64,000 bases of DNA from Plumapathes pennacea (GCA_964036295.1 OZ038473.1:12166501-12230500); one strand, 5' to 3'. Shown: positions 11,214-22,235, numbered from the stretch's first letter. Numbers and translations: made by a program. The notes: generated from the letters alone by a model not told the origin.

Positions 11214-11735
11214 TTCCGTCTTGCTGCGACCGCCTTCCGTCTTGCTGCGACCGCCTGCCGTCTTGCTGCGACCGCCATCCGTCTTGCTGCGACCGCCTGC
11301 CGTCTTGCTGCGACCGCCTGCCGTCTTGCTGCGACCGCCTTCCGTCTTGCTGCGACCGCCTTCCGTCTTGCTGCGACCGCCTGCCGTCTTGCTGCGACCG
11401 CCTGCCGTCTTGCTGCGACCGCCTTCTGTCTTGCTGCGACCGCCTGCCGTCTTGCTGCGACCGCCTGCCGTCTTGCTGCGACCGCCTGCCGTCTTGCTGC
11501 GACCGCCATCCGTCTTGCTGCGACCGCCTTCCGTCTTGCTGCGACCGCCTGCCGTCTTGCTGCGACCGCCTTCCGTCTTGCTGCGACCGCCTTCCGTCTT
11601 GCTGCGACCGCCTTCCGTCTTGCTGCGACCGCCTTCCGTCTTGCTGCGACCGCCTTCCGTCTTGCTGCGACCGCCTGCTGTCTTGCTGCGACCGCCTTCC
11701 GTCTTGCTGCGACCGCCTGCCGTCTTGCAGTGACC
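11214..11735 (+). repeat. 21-bp minisatellite 1, about 25 copies
   Basis: Near-perfect tandem units of the form ttccgtcttgctgcgaccgc plus one base, differing mainly at the second to third position (ttcc, tgcc, atcc). The length is a multiple of three, so all frames stay open and translate to heptapeptide repeats (LPSCCDR, RLAATAF). Those long open frames on both strands follow from the period and are not evidence of a gene. Confidence 0.9.
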
Positions 11736-12059
11736 CCCATGCCGTCTTGCACTGATAACCGGCTGTCTTCTCGAAACCTTTATGCTGTCTTGCTGCGGGC
11801 AGGAATGGCACGTCTTGCTGTGGTATATGTTCTGTCATTATGTGGCAGGCCTACCGTCTCGATACTCGGCGCATAGCTGCGACCGCCTCTCGTCTTGTGC
11901 CTACTTCCCCCATTTCGTGCCTGCCTGCCGTCGTAAGGCGTGTTGGGTAGCTGCGGGGGGTTGTCGCCCTGGCGTGTCTGATTGTCGCCTTTGCGTTTTG
12001 CGTTTCGATGCCGTGTAGGATGCTTCCTTGGCTTTGTAATGTATACACACTGGGCGTAT

Positions 12060-12395
12060 CAGGTTGTCAAGTTGGCAGTTTGGTTGTCATCCTGGCGTGC
12101 ATGGTTGTCACCCTGGCATATTTGGTTGTCGCCCTGGCGTGTTTGGTTGTCGCCCTGGCATGTAAGGTTGTCGCCCTGGCTTGTTAGGTTGTCGCCCTGG
12201 CGTGTTTGGTTGTCGCCCTGGCGTGTTTGGTTGTCGCCCTGGCGTGTTTGGTTGTCGCCCTGGCGTGTTGGGTTGTCGCCCTGGCGTGTTGGGTTGTCGC
12301 CCTGGCGTGTTGGGTTGTCGCCCTGGCGTGTTTGGTTGTCGCCCTGGCGTGTTGGGTTGTCGCCCTGGCGTGTTGGGTTGTCGCCCTGGCGTGTT
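12060..12395 (+). repeat. 21-bp minisatellite 2, about 15 copies
   Basis: Units of the form tttggttgtcgccctggcgtg. The period equals that of minisatellite 1 but the sequence differs. Three frames are open (VWLSPWR-type repeats on plus, NTPGRQP on minus). Single degenerate units of this kind already appear near 11965, between the two arrays. Confidence 0.9.
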
Positions 12396-12489
12396 ACTGC
12401 CTCTCACCCTGCTGCTGTCTCCTTGTTGTCCTGGTGTGACTCACTTTTCACCTCTTGGACTAAGGTAAGAACGCATGTTTTTGTTGACA

Positions 12490-12820
12490 TGGGTCGTAGT
12501 AAGAATTGCAACAAAACCCTGTTGCAAAACTGTACAAGAAGAGCTGCTTCAGTGCACAGCAACAACTTGTTGAGGGTTGCGTCAGCAAACTTGGCCAAGC
12601 AGTTACCACATGGCATTTATATGCACGCATTCCAAGAACTAATCCAATCTGTGCAAGCTCCAATGCTACTACTCCAACTGGATGTATTGATCTTCACAGA
12701 GACTTGGCTAGGTGACACAACATTAGATGCGGAGAGTGAATTCCTGGAATACCAACTGGAACGCAGGGAGTTTTCATGTATATATACTCTGAAGCTACGT
12801 ATGATGGAATGTTCTTGACA
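12490..12820 (+). pseudogene. LINE endonuclease-like fragment
   Basis: The open frame passing through this region contains LLQLDVLIFTETWLGDTTLD, which matches the DILxFTETWL motif of the APE-type endonuclease of non-LTR retrotransposons (the Glu is the catalytic metal ligand). About 80 residues upstream are unrecognised and the frame ends soon after, so only the start of the endonuclease is present. It directly follows minisatellite 2. Confidence 0.45.
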
Positions 12821-12829
12821 ATAGAGTAC

Positions 12830-13017
12830 TTCACCAAGACATTTCTGAGAGTTGCTGGTGCCATGCCTTACTGGTTTAGAAATGAGTGATAAAACAGAGG
12901 CTAACTCCTTGAAGGACACCTCATATCTGCAGTAAGATTAGACACTTGCTTTTTCAGCTTTCTCTGGCATTTAGCAGTGAATTTCTTGATCCATGCGGTC
13001 ACTCTATGTAGGTTAAT
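12830..13017. other. no recognisable gene
   Basis: Short stretch between retroelement relics. I see no coding or repeat structure in it. Confidence 0.3.
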
Positions 13018-13326
13018 TCACGAGGAGGTTTTCTCTGGATCCATTAAGGCGTTGTCCACTTTGGAAGAGAAAGTGGACCACATCTCGACTTCAACTTCAG
13101 GGTCATAGTGACTTTCGTCTTGCCAGAGGAAACTCGGTCCTTGGATCCATGGGCTTTCTTGTGTTAGGTCTTGTGCAGATAAGCCCCTGGAACAGTCGTC
13201 AGAAGTGTTTAGGTAGCCAGGAGCATGCCTCCACTTGTTTGGATCCGAGCCTTCTCTCAATTCAGCAACCCTGTTGACTACAAAAGTGTGAAATCTGGCT
13301 TTCTCACTCTTGGTGTACTGGAGCAC
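13018..13326 (-). pseudogene. BEL/Pao RNase H-region fragment
   Basis: The frame reads ARFHTFVVNRVAELREGSD and WRHAPGYLNTSDDCSRGLSA, the stretch after RNase H in BEL/Pao pol. The intact equivalent at 36793-37875 reads FKPFVANRVGEIQ and WRHVATKQNPADLLTRELRV. It is on the opposite strand to the larger BEL relic at 14-15.8 kb and differs enough to come from another BEL lineage. Confidence 0.6.
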
Positions 13327-13599
13327 AGTAGTTAAATCTGTCCAGTAGGTGATCTGCTCAGCCTAAATATCTAGCTCTCTCTGGGTGGTTTGGCCAATCC
13401 GTACTGCCAGGACCGCGGCAGAGCACAAAGCACAAAGGAGTAGTGGTGAATGCCATCTTCAGACTATGCTCTAACTAGTGATGTCCCCATTTGAGGTTGA
13501 GTTTACTAAACACTGTACTCTCACTGGGGCTCTGGAGCACTTTGTTAACTGTAGCATTAGGTACTGTATCGCTCTCTCTGGATTGCTTAATTTGTGCAC

Positions 13600-13745
13600 T
13601 TCATGTCTACACACTAACAGATGTCACCATTGGGTTTTGGTACAACAACCAGGTCCCTCAACTGGTTCCATGATGTCCATCTTTACCAACTCCTTGACTT
13701 TGGATTTTACTTTATCTCTGAGGCTGAAGGGTGTATGCCTGACTG
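13600..13745 (-). pseudogene. Gypsy RT N-terminal fragment
   Basis: On the minus strand the translation reads VKSKVKELVKMDIMEPVEGP followed by CCTKTQW and a stop, matching the start of Gypsy RT domains (LKxMxxxGIIEPVxxPTxWV). Only about 40 residues remain. Confidence 0.5.
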
Positions 13746-14029
13746 GTTGGGGTACTGGGCTTATGCTTGGAACTTTGTGCAAGTTGTGGCAGGAGTAGAG
13801 TTTGTGGTATCAACAGTAAGTTGCAAGGCATCATATCACGGGATGCTTCTTGGAGGTATTGGGGCAGATCAGGAGCCAGAATGGAAGGTCAAGGACAAAA
13901 CTCGAAGGGGAAGACAGCAGATGAGATACACTTGTAAAGGCCATTAACCAGTGAACCTGAAATGAAGGGGGAGCCAAATAAAGGTCCCACATGATGACAA
14001 TGGTGGCAAAACCCACAGTCTTCAGAATT

Positions 14030-15830
14030 TGTAGCACTGAGAACTGTCCCTGTGTACCTGAGCAATGGTATGGAGAGTGAAACTAAAAGGCTCTCCTGTA
14101 TGAAGCTGGCAGTAGATCCTATCTAAACAGTGATGTTGTCGCAAAGCTTGGCCTGGAAGGGAAGTCCCGAACTGACTGTGAATTTACTAAATGATAACCA
14201 TAGTGGAGTTCAACATTAGCAGTTCAAATAGAATGGTGTTCAAGGCAGCCTCGCCCTACACAACGGAACAAGTTACTGGCAACATGCAGGTGGTGGATTG
14301 GAATCTACACAAGTCCAAATGGGATCACCTAAAGGGAATCAAGTTTCCAACCATAGGACCCAGGCCTTCTGATTGGAGTAGATCAGTCAGACTTACTGTA
14401 CTCGTTGGAAGGTGTGAGGGGACAACCTGTAGAACCCATAGTCAGACTGGACCTGCATTGGCAGTCCCAAGTTAGATGCAGCTAGGACCCAGACAACTTC
14501 ACTTTCTTCGTGAGACATTGAAGAGCCCAAGGAAATTCAGACTGTTAACCCAGAGGAGAAGCTTGCAAAAGAGAAAGTCGCTGAATCTTTCACCTTCAAA
14601 GATGGCCACTACAGTTATGGTATCCTCTGGAGAACCAGTTAAGGAGCACTACCAGACAACTTTGGTATGCCACTACATTGACTGCAGAACACAGAAAAAA
14701 GAGTGCAGAAATTTCCTGAAGTTGGCCATGCCTACAGTGATGTACTCCACAAGTATCGGAGGAAAGGATACATTTGCAAGGTGTGAACTGAAGGGAAGAA
14801 GCCTGATCAGGTTTGTTACCTGCCCCACTTTCTAGTATTAAGACCTGACAAGTCCACTACTAGGACCTGGATCATGTTCGATGTGTCTGCTAAGTGCAAA
14901 GGCGTGTCTCTCAACGATGCCATGCTTCATGGGCCTAAGCAACAACATATTCTGTTTGTAAATGCTACTGTGATTTTGACATGACCCTGTGCCTGTGACA
15001 TCAAGGAGATGTATCTGCAGATCAAACTAAAGCCAGAGTTTGACCGTTCAACCATTTCCTGTGGTGAGACTTGGAGAACCATGTTGTCTTCAGGGTGAAT
15101 GCAACTCCATTCCAGACCCAGTTTGTTACCCAACAGCATGCCCAGAGGTGCCAGTCAACATTGCCTGTGGGAGCCAAGACAGTCCTAAAGAGTGGATGAC
15201 AGTATGGACTCAATGATTAGACCCAACCAGATACTCAAGCTAGACTAAACTTACCAGAGTCTGAGCAAGGGTGAACCACTTTTTGGATAATTGCTGCTTT
15301 CCTGCCCAACCTTCAAAGAAAAGGAGCCATTAAGCCAGAAGAAATCACTGAAGGGATGGGACTCTTTAAACTCAACAAGAGATATTCAAAGAGGAGATCC
15401 GTGCTCTGAAACTGGGAAAGGAGCTACCCATTGGATTAAGATTGCTGCCTTTGGAGCCAATAGCAGATAAAGTTGGAGTACTCGGGTGTGATGGGAGACT
15501 TCACTGTGCAGAGTGCTTGTCATGGGAAATCTGTAATTCCGTAATACAACCGTAATTTAGAACTTGCCCAACTCTCAGACTAGTACTGGATAATCTCAAT
15601 CAGAGAAGCCATCGGAGAGTGGGAAATAGCATGCATGCAGTGTAGACGGGGAGTAGCCGTGCCAGCGACTCGGGTGATGGCTCCACTGTCAGCAGTCTGG
15701 ACCCAGAAGTCCTTACAGTATGTGCCTTCAATTAGACCTCTGTCATCTTTGGTGGACCTTTCTTCACTAAGCAAGGAAGAGGGAAGACCCACCAGAAAAG
15801 ATACCTATGCTTGTTCACCTGTCTGAAGTG
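14030..15830 (+). pseudogene. degraded BEL/Pao gag-pol relic
   Basis: Scattered plus-strand frames match, in order, the minus-strand element at 35345-40814: protease region (VEFNISSSNRMVFKAA, TTEQVTGNMQVVDWN, LKGIKFPTIGPRP), the linker (TLVCHYIDCRTQKK), the RT start (CDIKEMYLQIKLKPE near 14995) and, after a large deletion, the integrase zinc region and core start ([28 protein letters not shown]). Frameshifts and stops occur throughout. It is useful as an uninterrupted reference for the site where the MITE at 38490 entered the other copy (ccagttaaggagcac near 14636). Confidence 0.75.
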
Positions 15831-18010
15831 TCCTGTGTTTAAGAGTGCTAAACCTGATTCACTACTGGGGGGAAGGGTGAACTGTAATTGTTAATTGTTA
15901 CCCATATTAGGAGAGAACTTTGTTTTGTTTTTGTTCTTAGATTACAGTCAGGCATTCCTCGTGAGCATGTAGGTGAAAAAAGGACACCCAGGGGGGAGTG
16001 GGAGAGAGTTTGTCTGTGGGAGTCAAGTTGTGAGGTGTGTAACTGGTGACAGGAATAAAAGAAGAGCATTCATGTGTGTTTTTATTGCATATCACGAAGG
16101 TGCTTGTGCAGGAGAGGCAGAAAGGAACCATAAGTACAAGGATGTATTTAATTCTATTTTCCTCTGCAGATCACTTTCACACCGTGGAGCTGATATCCAA
16201 ACTAAGTGAGTAATGTCTGCAATGCTGTAAGTCAACTCCAATAGTTGTCTTTGTATGCTGTGCAGGTAGTAGAAACGATGATAAATAAATGATGTGTACG
16301 AGTCTATGAAGAGACACTAGTTCTAAGATGACTTTAATATACAGTATGTAAACCTTAGTGTTAAAGGATGATGTGAACTGGAAAGTGAGTTTAAGTTGGT
16401 AAAGCGAGTTTAGTTTCAAGTCTTCCTTGTGCAGAAATGATAGAAGTAATTTTAAGTTTTTTTTTTTTCCTTATACAGGACTTGTAAAGGAGAAAAAAAT
16501 AGACAAGGCAACTGGAACTGGATACAAGGAACCAGCCACGTTCAGGAGAAGCATTGCTTTGCCTTGAAAGGTCATTTCTGGACACAGCCAAAGAAGAAAG
16601 GTAAGAAAGAAAGAAGTATAGTTTCTGCTAGGAGAAAGACACAAGAGAGAGAAAGTTGAACATTAGAAAGCAAGATCAGCAGGATTGTTTTGTTGAACCA
16701 TCCCTTTAAGACTTTTATAGTTCAGCGCAAAAATATACTTTATAGCTTTTGGAAGTTTGTATTCAGGAGGGGAGCAGGTATCTTAGATAACACTCCATTT
16801 ATAGGGCAATTGACAACAGCATTATATATTAGTGTTTGTTGTAATGTTTGTTTCTGCTGCGAGTTTTTACTTAATTCCTTTTTGTATGTTTTTTCCCCAT
16901 TCTTTCTGACGTTTGATTGCTAAATCAGTCTAATAACCAGTATTCTATATTTTTCCATTTGTTTTCAGTGAAGGCATCTTCTTGTCATGACTGCTGTGAA
17001 GTCTGCTTGTCACTGTGCATGTCTATGGCGACCCAAGCTGTAAGTGTACAGTTAAAAGCTAGTCCTTCATAATTAAATGGTTTTAAACGTGCAGATGCCT
17101 TCTAGATTAGTAACACATTGTTCAACAAGATTATATAGTATTGTGCAGTGCAACAGCAGCACTGGCTCTGATTGTTATCTATTGTTACTACATTGTTGGC
17201 TTGGGAAGACCCGCCAAAAAAGATGCCCATGCTTGTTCACCTGTCTGTAGTGTCCTTTGTCGAAGAGTGCTAAACCAGATTTGCTCTTCTTTTCGGGGGG
17301 GATGCATCAACTGTAATATTGTTAATTGTTAACTATATTAGGAGAGACCTGTTTTGTTTTTGTTCTTAGGTTACAGTCAGGCATTGCTCGTGAGCATGTA
17401 GGGGAGAAAGGACACCCAGAGGGGGGGAGCGGGGGAGATTTTTTCCGTGGGAGTCAAGTTGTGAGGTGTGTATGACAGAATAAATAAGAGCATTCATGGG
17501 TGTTTCTATTGAGTATCATGAAGGTGCTTGTGTAGGAGAGGCAAAAAGGAACCATAAGTAAAAGAGTTTATTTAATTCTATTTCCCTCTGCAGATCACTT
17601 TCACACTGTGGAGCTGATATCTAAACTAAGGGAGTAATGTCTGCAATGCACAGGTACTGTAAGTCAACTCCAATAGTTGTCTTTGTATGCTGTGCAGGTA
17701 GTAGAAACTATTTCCAAATGATGTGTGAGTCTGAAGAGACAATAGTTCTAAGGTGACCTTCATACAGTGTAAACCCCAGGATGTAAACCTTAATGTTAAA
17801 GGATGACATCAACTGGAAAGCAAGTTTAAGTTGGTAAAGCGAGTTTAGTTTCAAGTCTTCCTTGTGCAGAAATGAGCAAAGTAATTTGAAGTTTTTTCTT
17901 TCCTTATACAGGACTTATAAAGGGAAAAAATAGACAAGGCAACAAGAACTTGGATGGAAGGAACCAGCCACCTTCAGGAGAAGTGTTGCTTTGCCTTGAA
18001 AGGTCATTTC
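15780..18010 (+). repeat. direct segmental duplication, period about 1.42 kb
   Basis: 15780-16680 and 17205-18010 align throughout: gggaagaccc ... gatacctatgcttgttcacc, gagagaacttgttttgtttttg, the exon-like atcactttcacac..gtggagctgatat and the block ending ctttgccttgaaaggtcatt. Each half includes the last piece of the BEL integrase relic, so the duplication came after that insertion decayed. Confidence 0.75.
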
Positions 18011-18035
18011 TGGACACAGGCAGGATCAGACCGCT
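16170..18035 (+). other. exon-like blocks with splice signals (both halves of the duplication)
   Basis: Blocks bounded by good acceptors and donors: 16170-16205 (ctctgcag / gtgagtaa), 16479-16600 (ttatacag / gtaagaaa), 16969-17039 (gttttcag / gtaagtgt), 17594 onward (ctctgcag; donor lost, gggagtaatg) and 17912-18035 (ttatacag / gtaagtag). The 16969 block reads KASSCHDCCEVCLSLCMSMA and is homologous, inverted, to minus-strand blocks at 41308, 41643 and 53196. I cannot tell whether this is a spliced gene, a long non-coding RNA or a relic; the joined blocks do not give one long frame. Confidence 0.45.
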
Positions 18036-18447
18036 GTAAGTAGATGAAAGCAGAGCAAAACGAAGTCCCTTTTTAAAGCGCGAACTTTTTTTTTTTTTGA
18101 GATCACACGGTTTACAAAGCAACAATTATTGACAACAGCGTCGGCAAGCAATTTAGATATTTGTTCCTAAAGCTTTGTGCATATTGTTTTCCCTTCTTTC
18201 TGAGTCAAAAACATTGTGTAATATTTTCGTCATTTGAACTTGAAAAGCATATCAGTCCCACTGCACGTGCGCTTTTGCCCTGTGTAATTAGTCTTATTGT
18301 TTCATTTCTCAGGTGTTCGTAAAATTATTCAAATTCGACATCGCTGCCTTCTGTTCACTCACAACCACAGTCGTTCTTTATTTCAGTACCGTATTTCCAC
18401 GTGTACATGATCATTGACCAGTGTTTTATATCTGTATTTGTTTTCAG

Positions 18448-19683
18448 TGAAGACATCTTCTGGTCCTGACTTCTGTGAAGCGCACACTCGTCATGCGAAG
18501 ACGCGAAGGCATTTTTCTGGTTCTGCTGCTGTGTAGTGCACATTCGTCAAGCGAAGAAGACCGGGAAGTCCGCGGCGAAGGTATTCTTGAGGAGATGCTT
18601 GCTGAAGTCATTACATTGTTGTAAAAGTTTCTTTGCCATTGCTGCCTTCTGTTCGCTCACAGACACAGCCGTTCTTTATTTCAGTACCGTATTTCCACGT
18701 GTACATGATCATTGACCAGTGTTTTATATCTGTATTTGTTTTCAGTGAAGACATCTTCTGGTCCTGACTGCTGTGAAGTGCACACTCGTCGTGCGAAGAG
18801 GCGAAGGCATTTTTCTGGTTCTGATGCTGTGTCGTGCACGCTCGTCAAGCGAAGAAGGAAGTCCGCGGCGAAGGTACGAGGAGATGGTTGCTGATATCAT
18901 TACACTGTTGTAAAGCTTCTTCGCCATTGCTGCCTTTATTCGTTTACAGACACAGCCGTTCTTTATTTCTGTACCGTATTTCCACATGTTCATAATTCCT
19001 GTATTCGTTTTCAGTGAAGACATCTGGTCCTGACTGCTGTGAAGTGCACATTCGTCAAGCGAAGAAGGAAGTCCGCGGCGAAGGTATGAGGAGATGGTTG
19101 CTGATATCATTACACTGTTGTAAAGCTTCTTCGCCATTGCTGCCTTTATTCGTTCACAGACACAGCCGTTCTTTATTTCTGTACCGTATTTCCACATGTT
19201 CATAATTCCTGTATTCGTTTTCAGTGAAGACATCTTCTGTTCCTGACTGCTGTGAAGTGCACATTCGTCAAGCGAAGAAGGAAGTCCGCGGCGAAGGTAT
19301 GAGGAGATGGTTGCTGATATCATTACACTGTTGTAAAGCTTCTTCGCCATTGCTGCCTTTTGTTCGTTTACAGACACAGCCGTTCTTTATTTCTGTACCG
19401 TATTTCCTCATGTTCATAATTCTTGTATTCGTTTTCAGTGAAGACATCTTCGTTTCCTGACTGCTGTGAAGTGCACTATCGTCATGCGAAGACGGGAAGG
19501 CCAGCCGCAAAGACATTTCCGTTCCTGACTGCTGTGAAGTACACAATTGTCACGAAGACACGAAGGCATCTCTCTGGTTCTGCTGCTGTGCACATTCGTC
19601 AACGAAGAAGAAGTCCGCGGCGAAGGTTCTTGAAGAGATGTTTGCTGAAGTTATTACATTGTTGTAAAAGCTTTCTCGAATGA
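18448..19683 (+). CDS. putative gene of tandemly repeated mini-exons (last exons, unverified)
   Basis: Five repeat units (spacing 298, 269, 210 and 214 bp) each contain a block preceded by tgttttcag or cgttttcag and ended by ggcgaag before GT: 18448-18580, 18746-18873, 19015-19083, 19225-19296 and 19439-19625. Blocks 3 and 4 are 69 and 72 nt, multiples of three in the same phase, and their join stays open as VKTSGPDCCEVHIRQAKKEV units; the frame then enters block 5 and, if not spliced there, runs to TGA at 19681-19683, ten bases before AATAAA. Blocks 1 and 2 (133 and 128 nt) do not keep that phase, so the start is unknown. The product would be short, Lys/Arg-rich, with a repeated DCCEV motif that I do not recognise. 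A non-coding transcript or pseudogene is equally possible. Confidence 0.35.
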
Positions 19684-19692
19684 AGACGTTAT

Positions 19693-19698
19693 AATAAA
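19693..19698 (+). promoter_or_regulatory. polyadenylation signal of the mini-exon array
   Basis: AATAAA in ataataaaatac, directly after the stop of the terminal exon-like block. It is the only sense signal close to the array end. Confidence 0.45.
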
Positions 19699-21279
19699 AT
19701 ACTTGTTACGATAAAAGTACTTGTTGGTTGTTGTGTAAATGTCGAACCCCTACTAAGCGCAGTTTCCAAACCCTAAATAAAAAAAAAAAAAGAAAAAAAG
19801 AAAAAAAAAAAAAAAAAAGAAAAGAAAAAAAAAAGAAAAAAAAAAAAAAAAGTCGACCACTGTATAATAATTTATTCCAACCTCGTTCCAAGGGCCATCC
19901 GGGTGACCAATGAATATTAATGATTTCAAAATGGCGACCACTGCATAATAATTTATTCCAATCCCATTCCCTACCTGGCCCTTCCGGGCGACCACTGCAC
20001 ATTAATGGCGACCACTGAATAAATAAAAAGAAAAAAAAAAGGGAAAAAAAAAAGAAAAAATGGCGAAAACTGAATATATAATGAGCTCACAGGCCAGCTT
20101 TTTTGGATTTTCGCGATTTTGGCCGGAAAAACGGGGTTTTTGCCTCATTTGCATAGAATAAATTAAAATCCGGCCTTCTGATTGGCTGAGAGCCTTCATT
20201 AGTAATTCTGAATACATTAAATAGGCAGCTCGACGAAATCCAAGGGGGACCCCTTGCTTCCCATGGCCAAAATCTTTTTTTTTTTATTTATTTTTTTATT
20301 TTATTTTATTATTTTTTTAATTTTTTTTTTTATGTTCAGGTACTCCCTGGCCGTTTTGCTCGGCCTTAAGTTCACAATGACGACAAAACGCTTCTTTTTT
20401 TTTTTTTTTTTTTTTTTTGTTCAGGTATTCCCTGACCGTTCTGCTCAGCCTGAAGTTCATAATGACAACAAAAGGCACAAATGCTGTTTTTAATTTTATT
20501 ACAAATCTCATAAAATACACGTATTTACACTGCAATTCACGCCTCTATACTTTTATATCTATCTCAGAGGTAAACGCACGTATAACAGCAGTTACAGCAA
20601 TAAGAAAAAAAGCCAATAGTAGAAAAATCTCGAGTGTTCGGGTCCTGCGAAAACATCTCATTCGGAGCTAGCTGGCTCAAAATGCAGTTCAAATAACGCA
20701 TACAAAAACTGGCACAACTTTACGAACCTTCCGTAATCTTGAATAGCGGAATATCCCTAACAGTGCGGCAACATCAAAATGTCAAGTGTTCGCTCGCAAG
20801 TAAATATCTCTTCGAAATAGCAAAAAGTACTGCATGACACAACAAATTTAAAGAGATTAGGAGAAAGCAACCGCTTGTTGAGGTCCACAAGAAAAAATAC
20901 TGCTTTTAACTCTCGCTGAAGGTCATCTTGAAGACGAAACCAATTGAAGACCAATATCGGACTGGACCATATGCAAATCCATGTAGCGCAACCTGAAAGA
21001 CAATGACCAACATAATTAACAAACTGTTGAATGGCACGTGCGAGTTTTGTTGAAAGCAAAGGAAATGTCAAACAATGACGAAAGAGCCAATGGTGGGAGA
21101 CAAAAGAACGACGGCGGGAAATTGAAAAAACTTGTAAACATCGAACCACCAGTGACTTAAAAGCGCGAATAAGCCTCGCATTTGATTGAAATATCTATAA
21201 ATTTACACTTCATTATGCACGCCAAAAAACGATTCAGCGTACACAGAATAATGAATACAGCACTGTTACCGCTCCGAGT
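19699..21279. other. A/T-tract-rich intergenic DNA
   Basis: Contains a nearly pure A/G tract (19779-19850), repeats of ggcgaccactg-ataataatttattcca (19850-20030), a further A-tract, and two copies of a 60-bp segment that each abut a T-tract (20333-20395 and 20418-20480), which on the minus strand end in poly(A) like two retroposed 3' ends. A 130-residue minus-strand frame (20757-21149) has no recognisable domain. Confidence 0.45.
20333..20480 (-). repeat. duplicated retroposon-like 3' ends with poly(A)
   Basis: Minus strand: cagcatttgtgccttttgtt then tgaacttcaggctgagcaga and a poly(A) run, immediately repeated as gaacttaaggccgagcaaaa and another A-run. It looks like the 3' end of a LINE or SINE duplicated through its tail; the element type is not identified. 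Confidence 0.4.
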
Positions 21280-21618
21280 CTAGTGCGGAAGCAAAATCGG
21301 TAACCGCTCCGAGTTCGGTGTTGGAGCGGAAGCGGAAGTGGTTAGGCTTGATTTCCGCCGCTCTCTCAAGTCCAGTCTTCGCTCCTTCCGAGAAGAGACG
21401 GCTGGACGCGTGAGCTGCCAACCGTGTCTGTGACGTAATTTAGAAAATAATCCCGTTGGCTGAATTATGAATGCATCTTGCCCGTCAATTAACTTTTGCA
21501 ACACTTGCCGTAGCAAATCTTTGAGCCTTTCAAGCTTTAACTTCTCTACAACACGATCGCAAGCTTCATCGAACAAATTCTTCCCATCCGCCATTTTCAA
21601 ATCAACTGTCTGAAACAT
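21280..21618 (-). pseudogene. RecQ-like helicase N-terminal fragment
   Basis: The 112-residue frame starts MFQTVDLKMADGKNLFDEAC and continues LERLKDLLRQVLQKLIDG then QDAFIIQPTG. This is the stretch leading into the Walker A motif of RecQ-type DEAD helicases (normally QPTGSGKS). After QPTG the sequence changes to LFSKLRHRHG, so Ser-Gly-Lys-Ser is missing and the rest of the helicase is absent. No splice donor lies at the break. It is most likely a truncated copy, and it cannot bind ATP as it stands. Confidence 0.5.
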
Positions 21619-22025
21619 AATTTATGCCTGCTCGTTTTGAGCAGGCGCGTTTTTCATTGGTGGAAATTAACAATAACAAACTTATGCGTCCAGCCGTGCC
21701 TTCGGGGAAAGAGCGCGGGCTCACTTTCCCGAGTCAGCGGCTGGTAATCGAGCCCAGGGCGCGGTAACCGCTCCGAGTTTAGTGTTAGAGGGGGAGCAGT
21801 AACCGCCCCACCCGCACAAACGTTCCTGTAAGTCCTGAACTTACAAGGAGGGTAACATAAGTCTACATAAGTCACGTAAGTAAACATAGGTCTACATAAG
21901 TCTACATAAGTTTACTTGATTACCTGCGTTGGCGTGGTGATGAAAACGCTGGTGTATCAACTGAAAGTTGAGAGGTACTGGAACGCCGTAAGAGTGACAG
22001 TAGCCGAGCGTTAGCCGGCCCGAAA
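21619..22025. other. short repeats, no gene
   Basis: Contains cggtaaccgctccgagttta, also found at 21265-21320, and a cluster of taagtctacata decamers (21858-21917). No coding signal recognised. Confidence 0.4.
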
Positions 22026-22235
22026 GACTCCACCCATATCACCGATCATTTCGACTGCACTTCCGTCAATGTCATCTACTGCATCCGTTGTACCGCCTGC
22101 AATCTGCTCTACATTGGTTAGACTGAACGCAGGATAGGAGATCGTTTCCGCGAACACCTTTAGGATGTAAAAAAACAACAACAAAGATGTCTCTAAACCA
22201 GTAGCTCGGCTCTTTAATCAAACTCGAGAAGGATA
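22026..22235 (+). pseudogene. Penelope-like element GIY-YIG endonuclease relic
   Basis: Plus-strand translation: DSTHITDHFDCTSVN, then VIYCIRCTACNLLYIG, a stop, TERRIGDRFREHL, a stop, DVKKNNNKDVSKPVARLFNQ. This is the C-terminal GIY-YIG nuclease of Penelope-like retroelements (VIYCI - C - C - LYIGETxRRLxxRxxEHL). Two single-codon TAG stops sit where GAG and AGG/CGG would be expected. It is just downstream of LOX A on the opposite strand. Confidence 0.65.

Noticed and set aside
11145-11876. Long open frames on both strands (up to 255 residues) over the 21-bp repeats
   Set aside because: A 21-bp period keeps every stop-free frame open; five overlapping frames are open at once, so length is no evidence of coding.
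11214-12395. CRISPR-like array
   Set aside because: Units are contiguous 21-mers without unique spacers, in a eukaryotic genome; it is a minisatellite.
19753-20002. Phe-rich minus-strand and Lys-rich plus-strand frames
   Set aside because: Products of poly(A)/poly(T) tracts.
20757-21149. 130-residue minus-strand frame as a gene
   Set aside because: No recognisable motif, no splice or poly(A) context, and codon use looks like random AT-rich sequence; not supportable.
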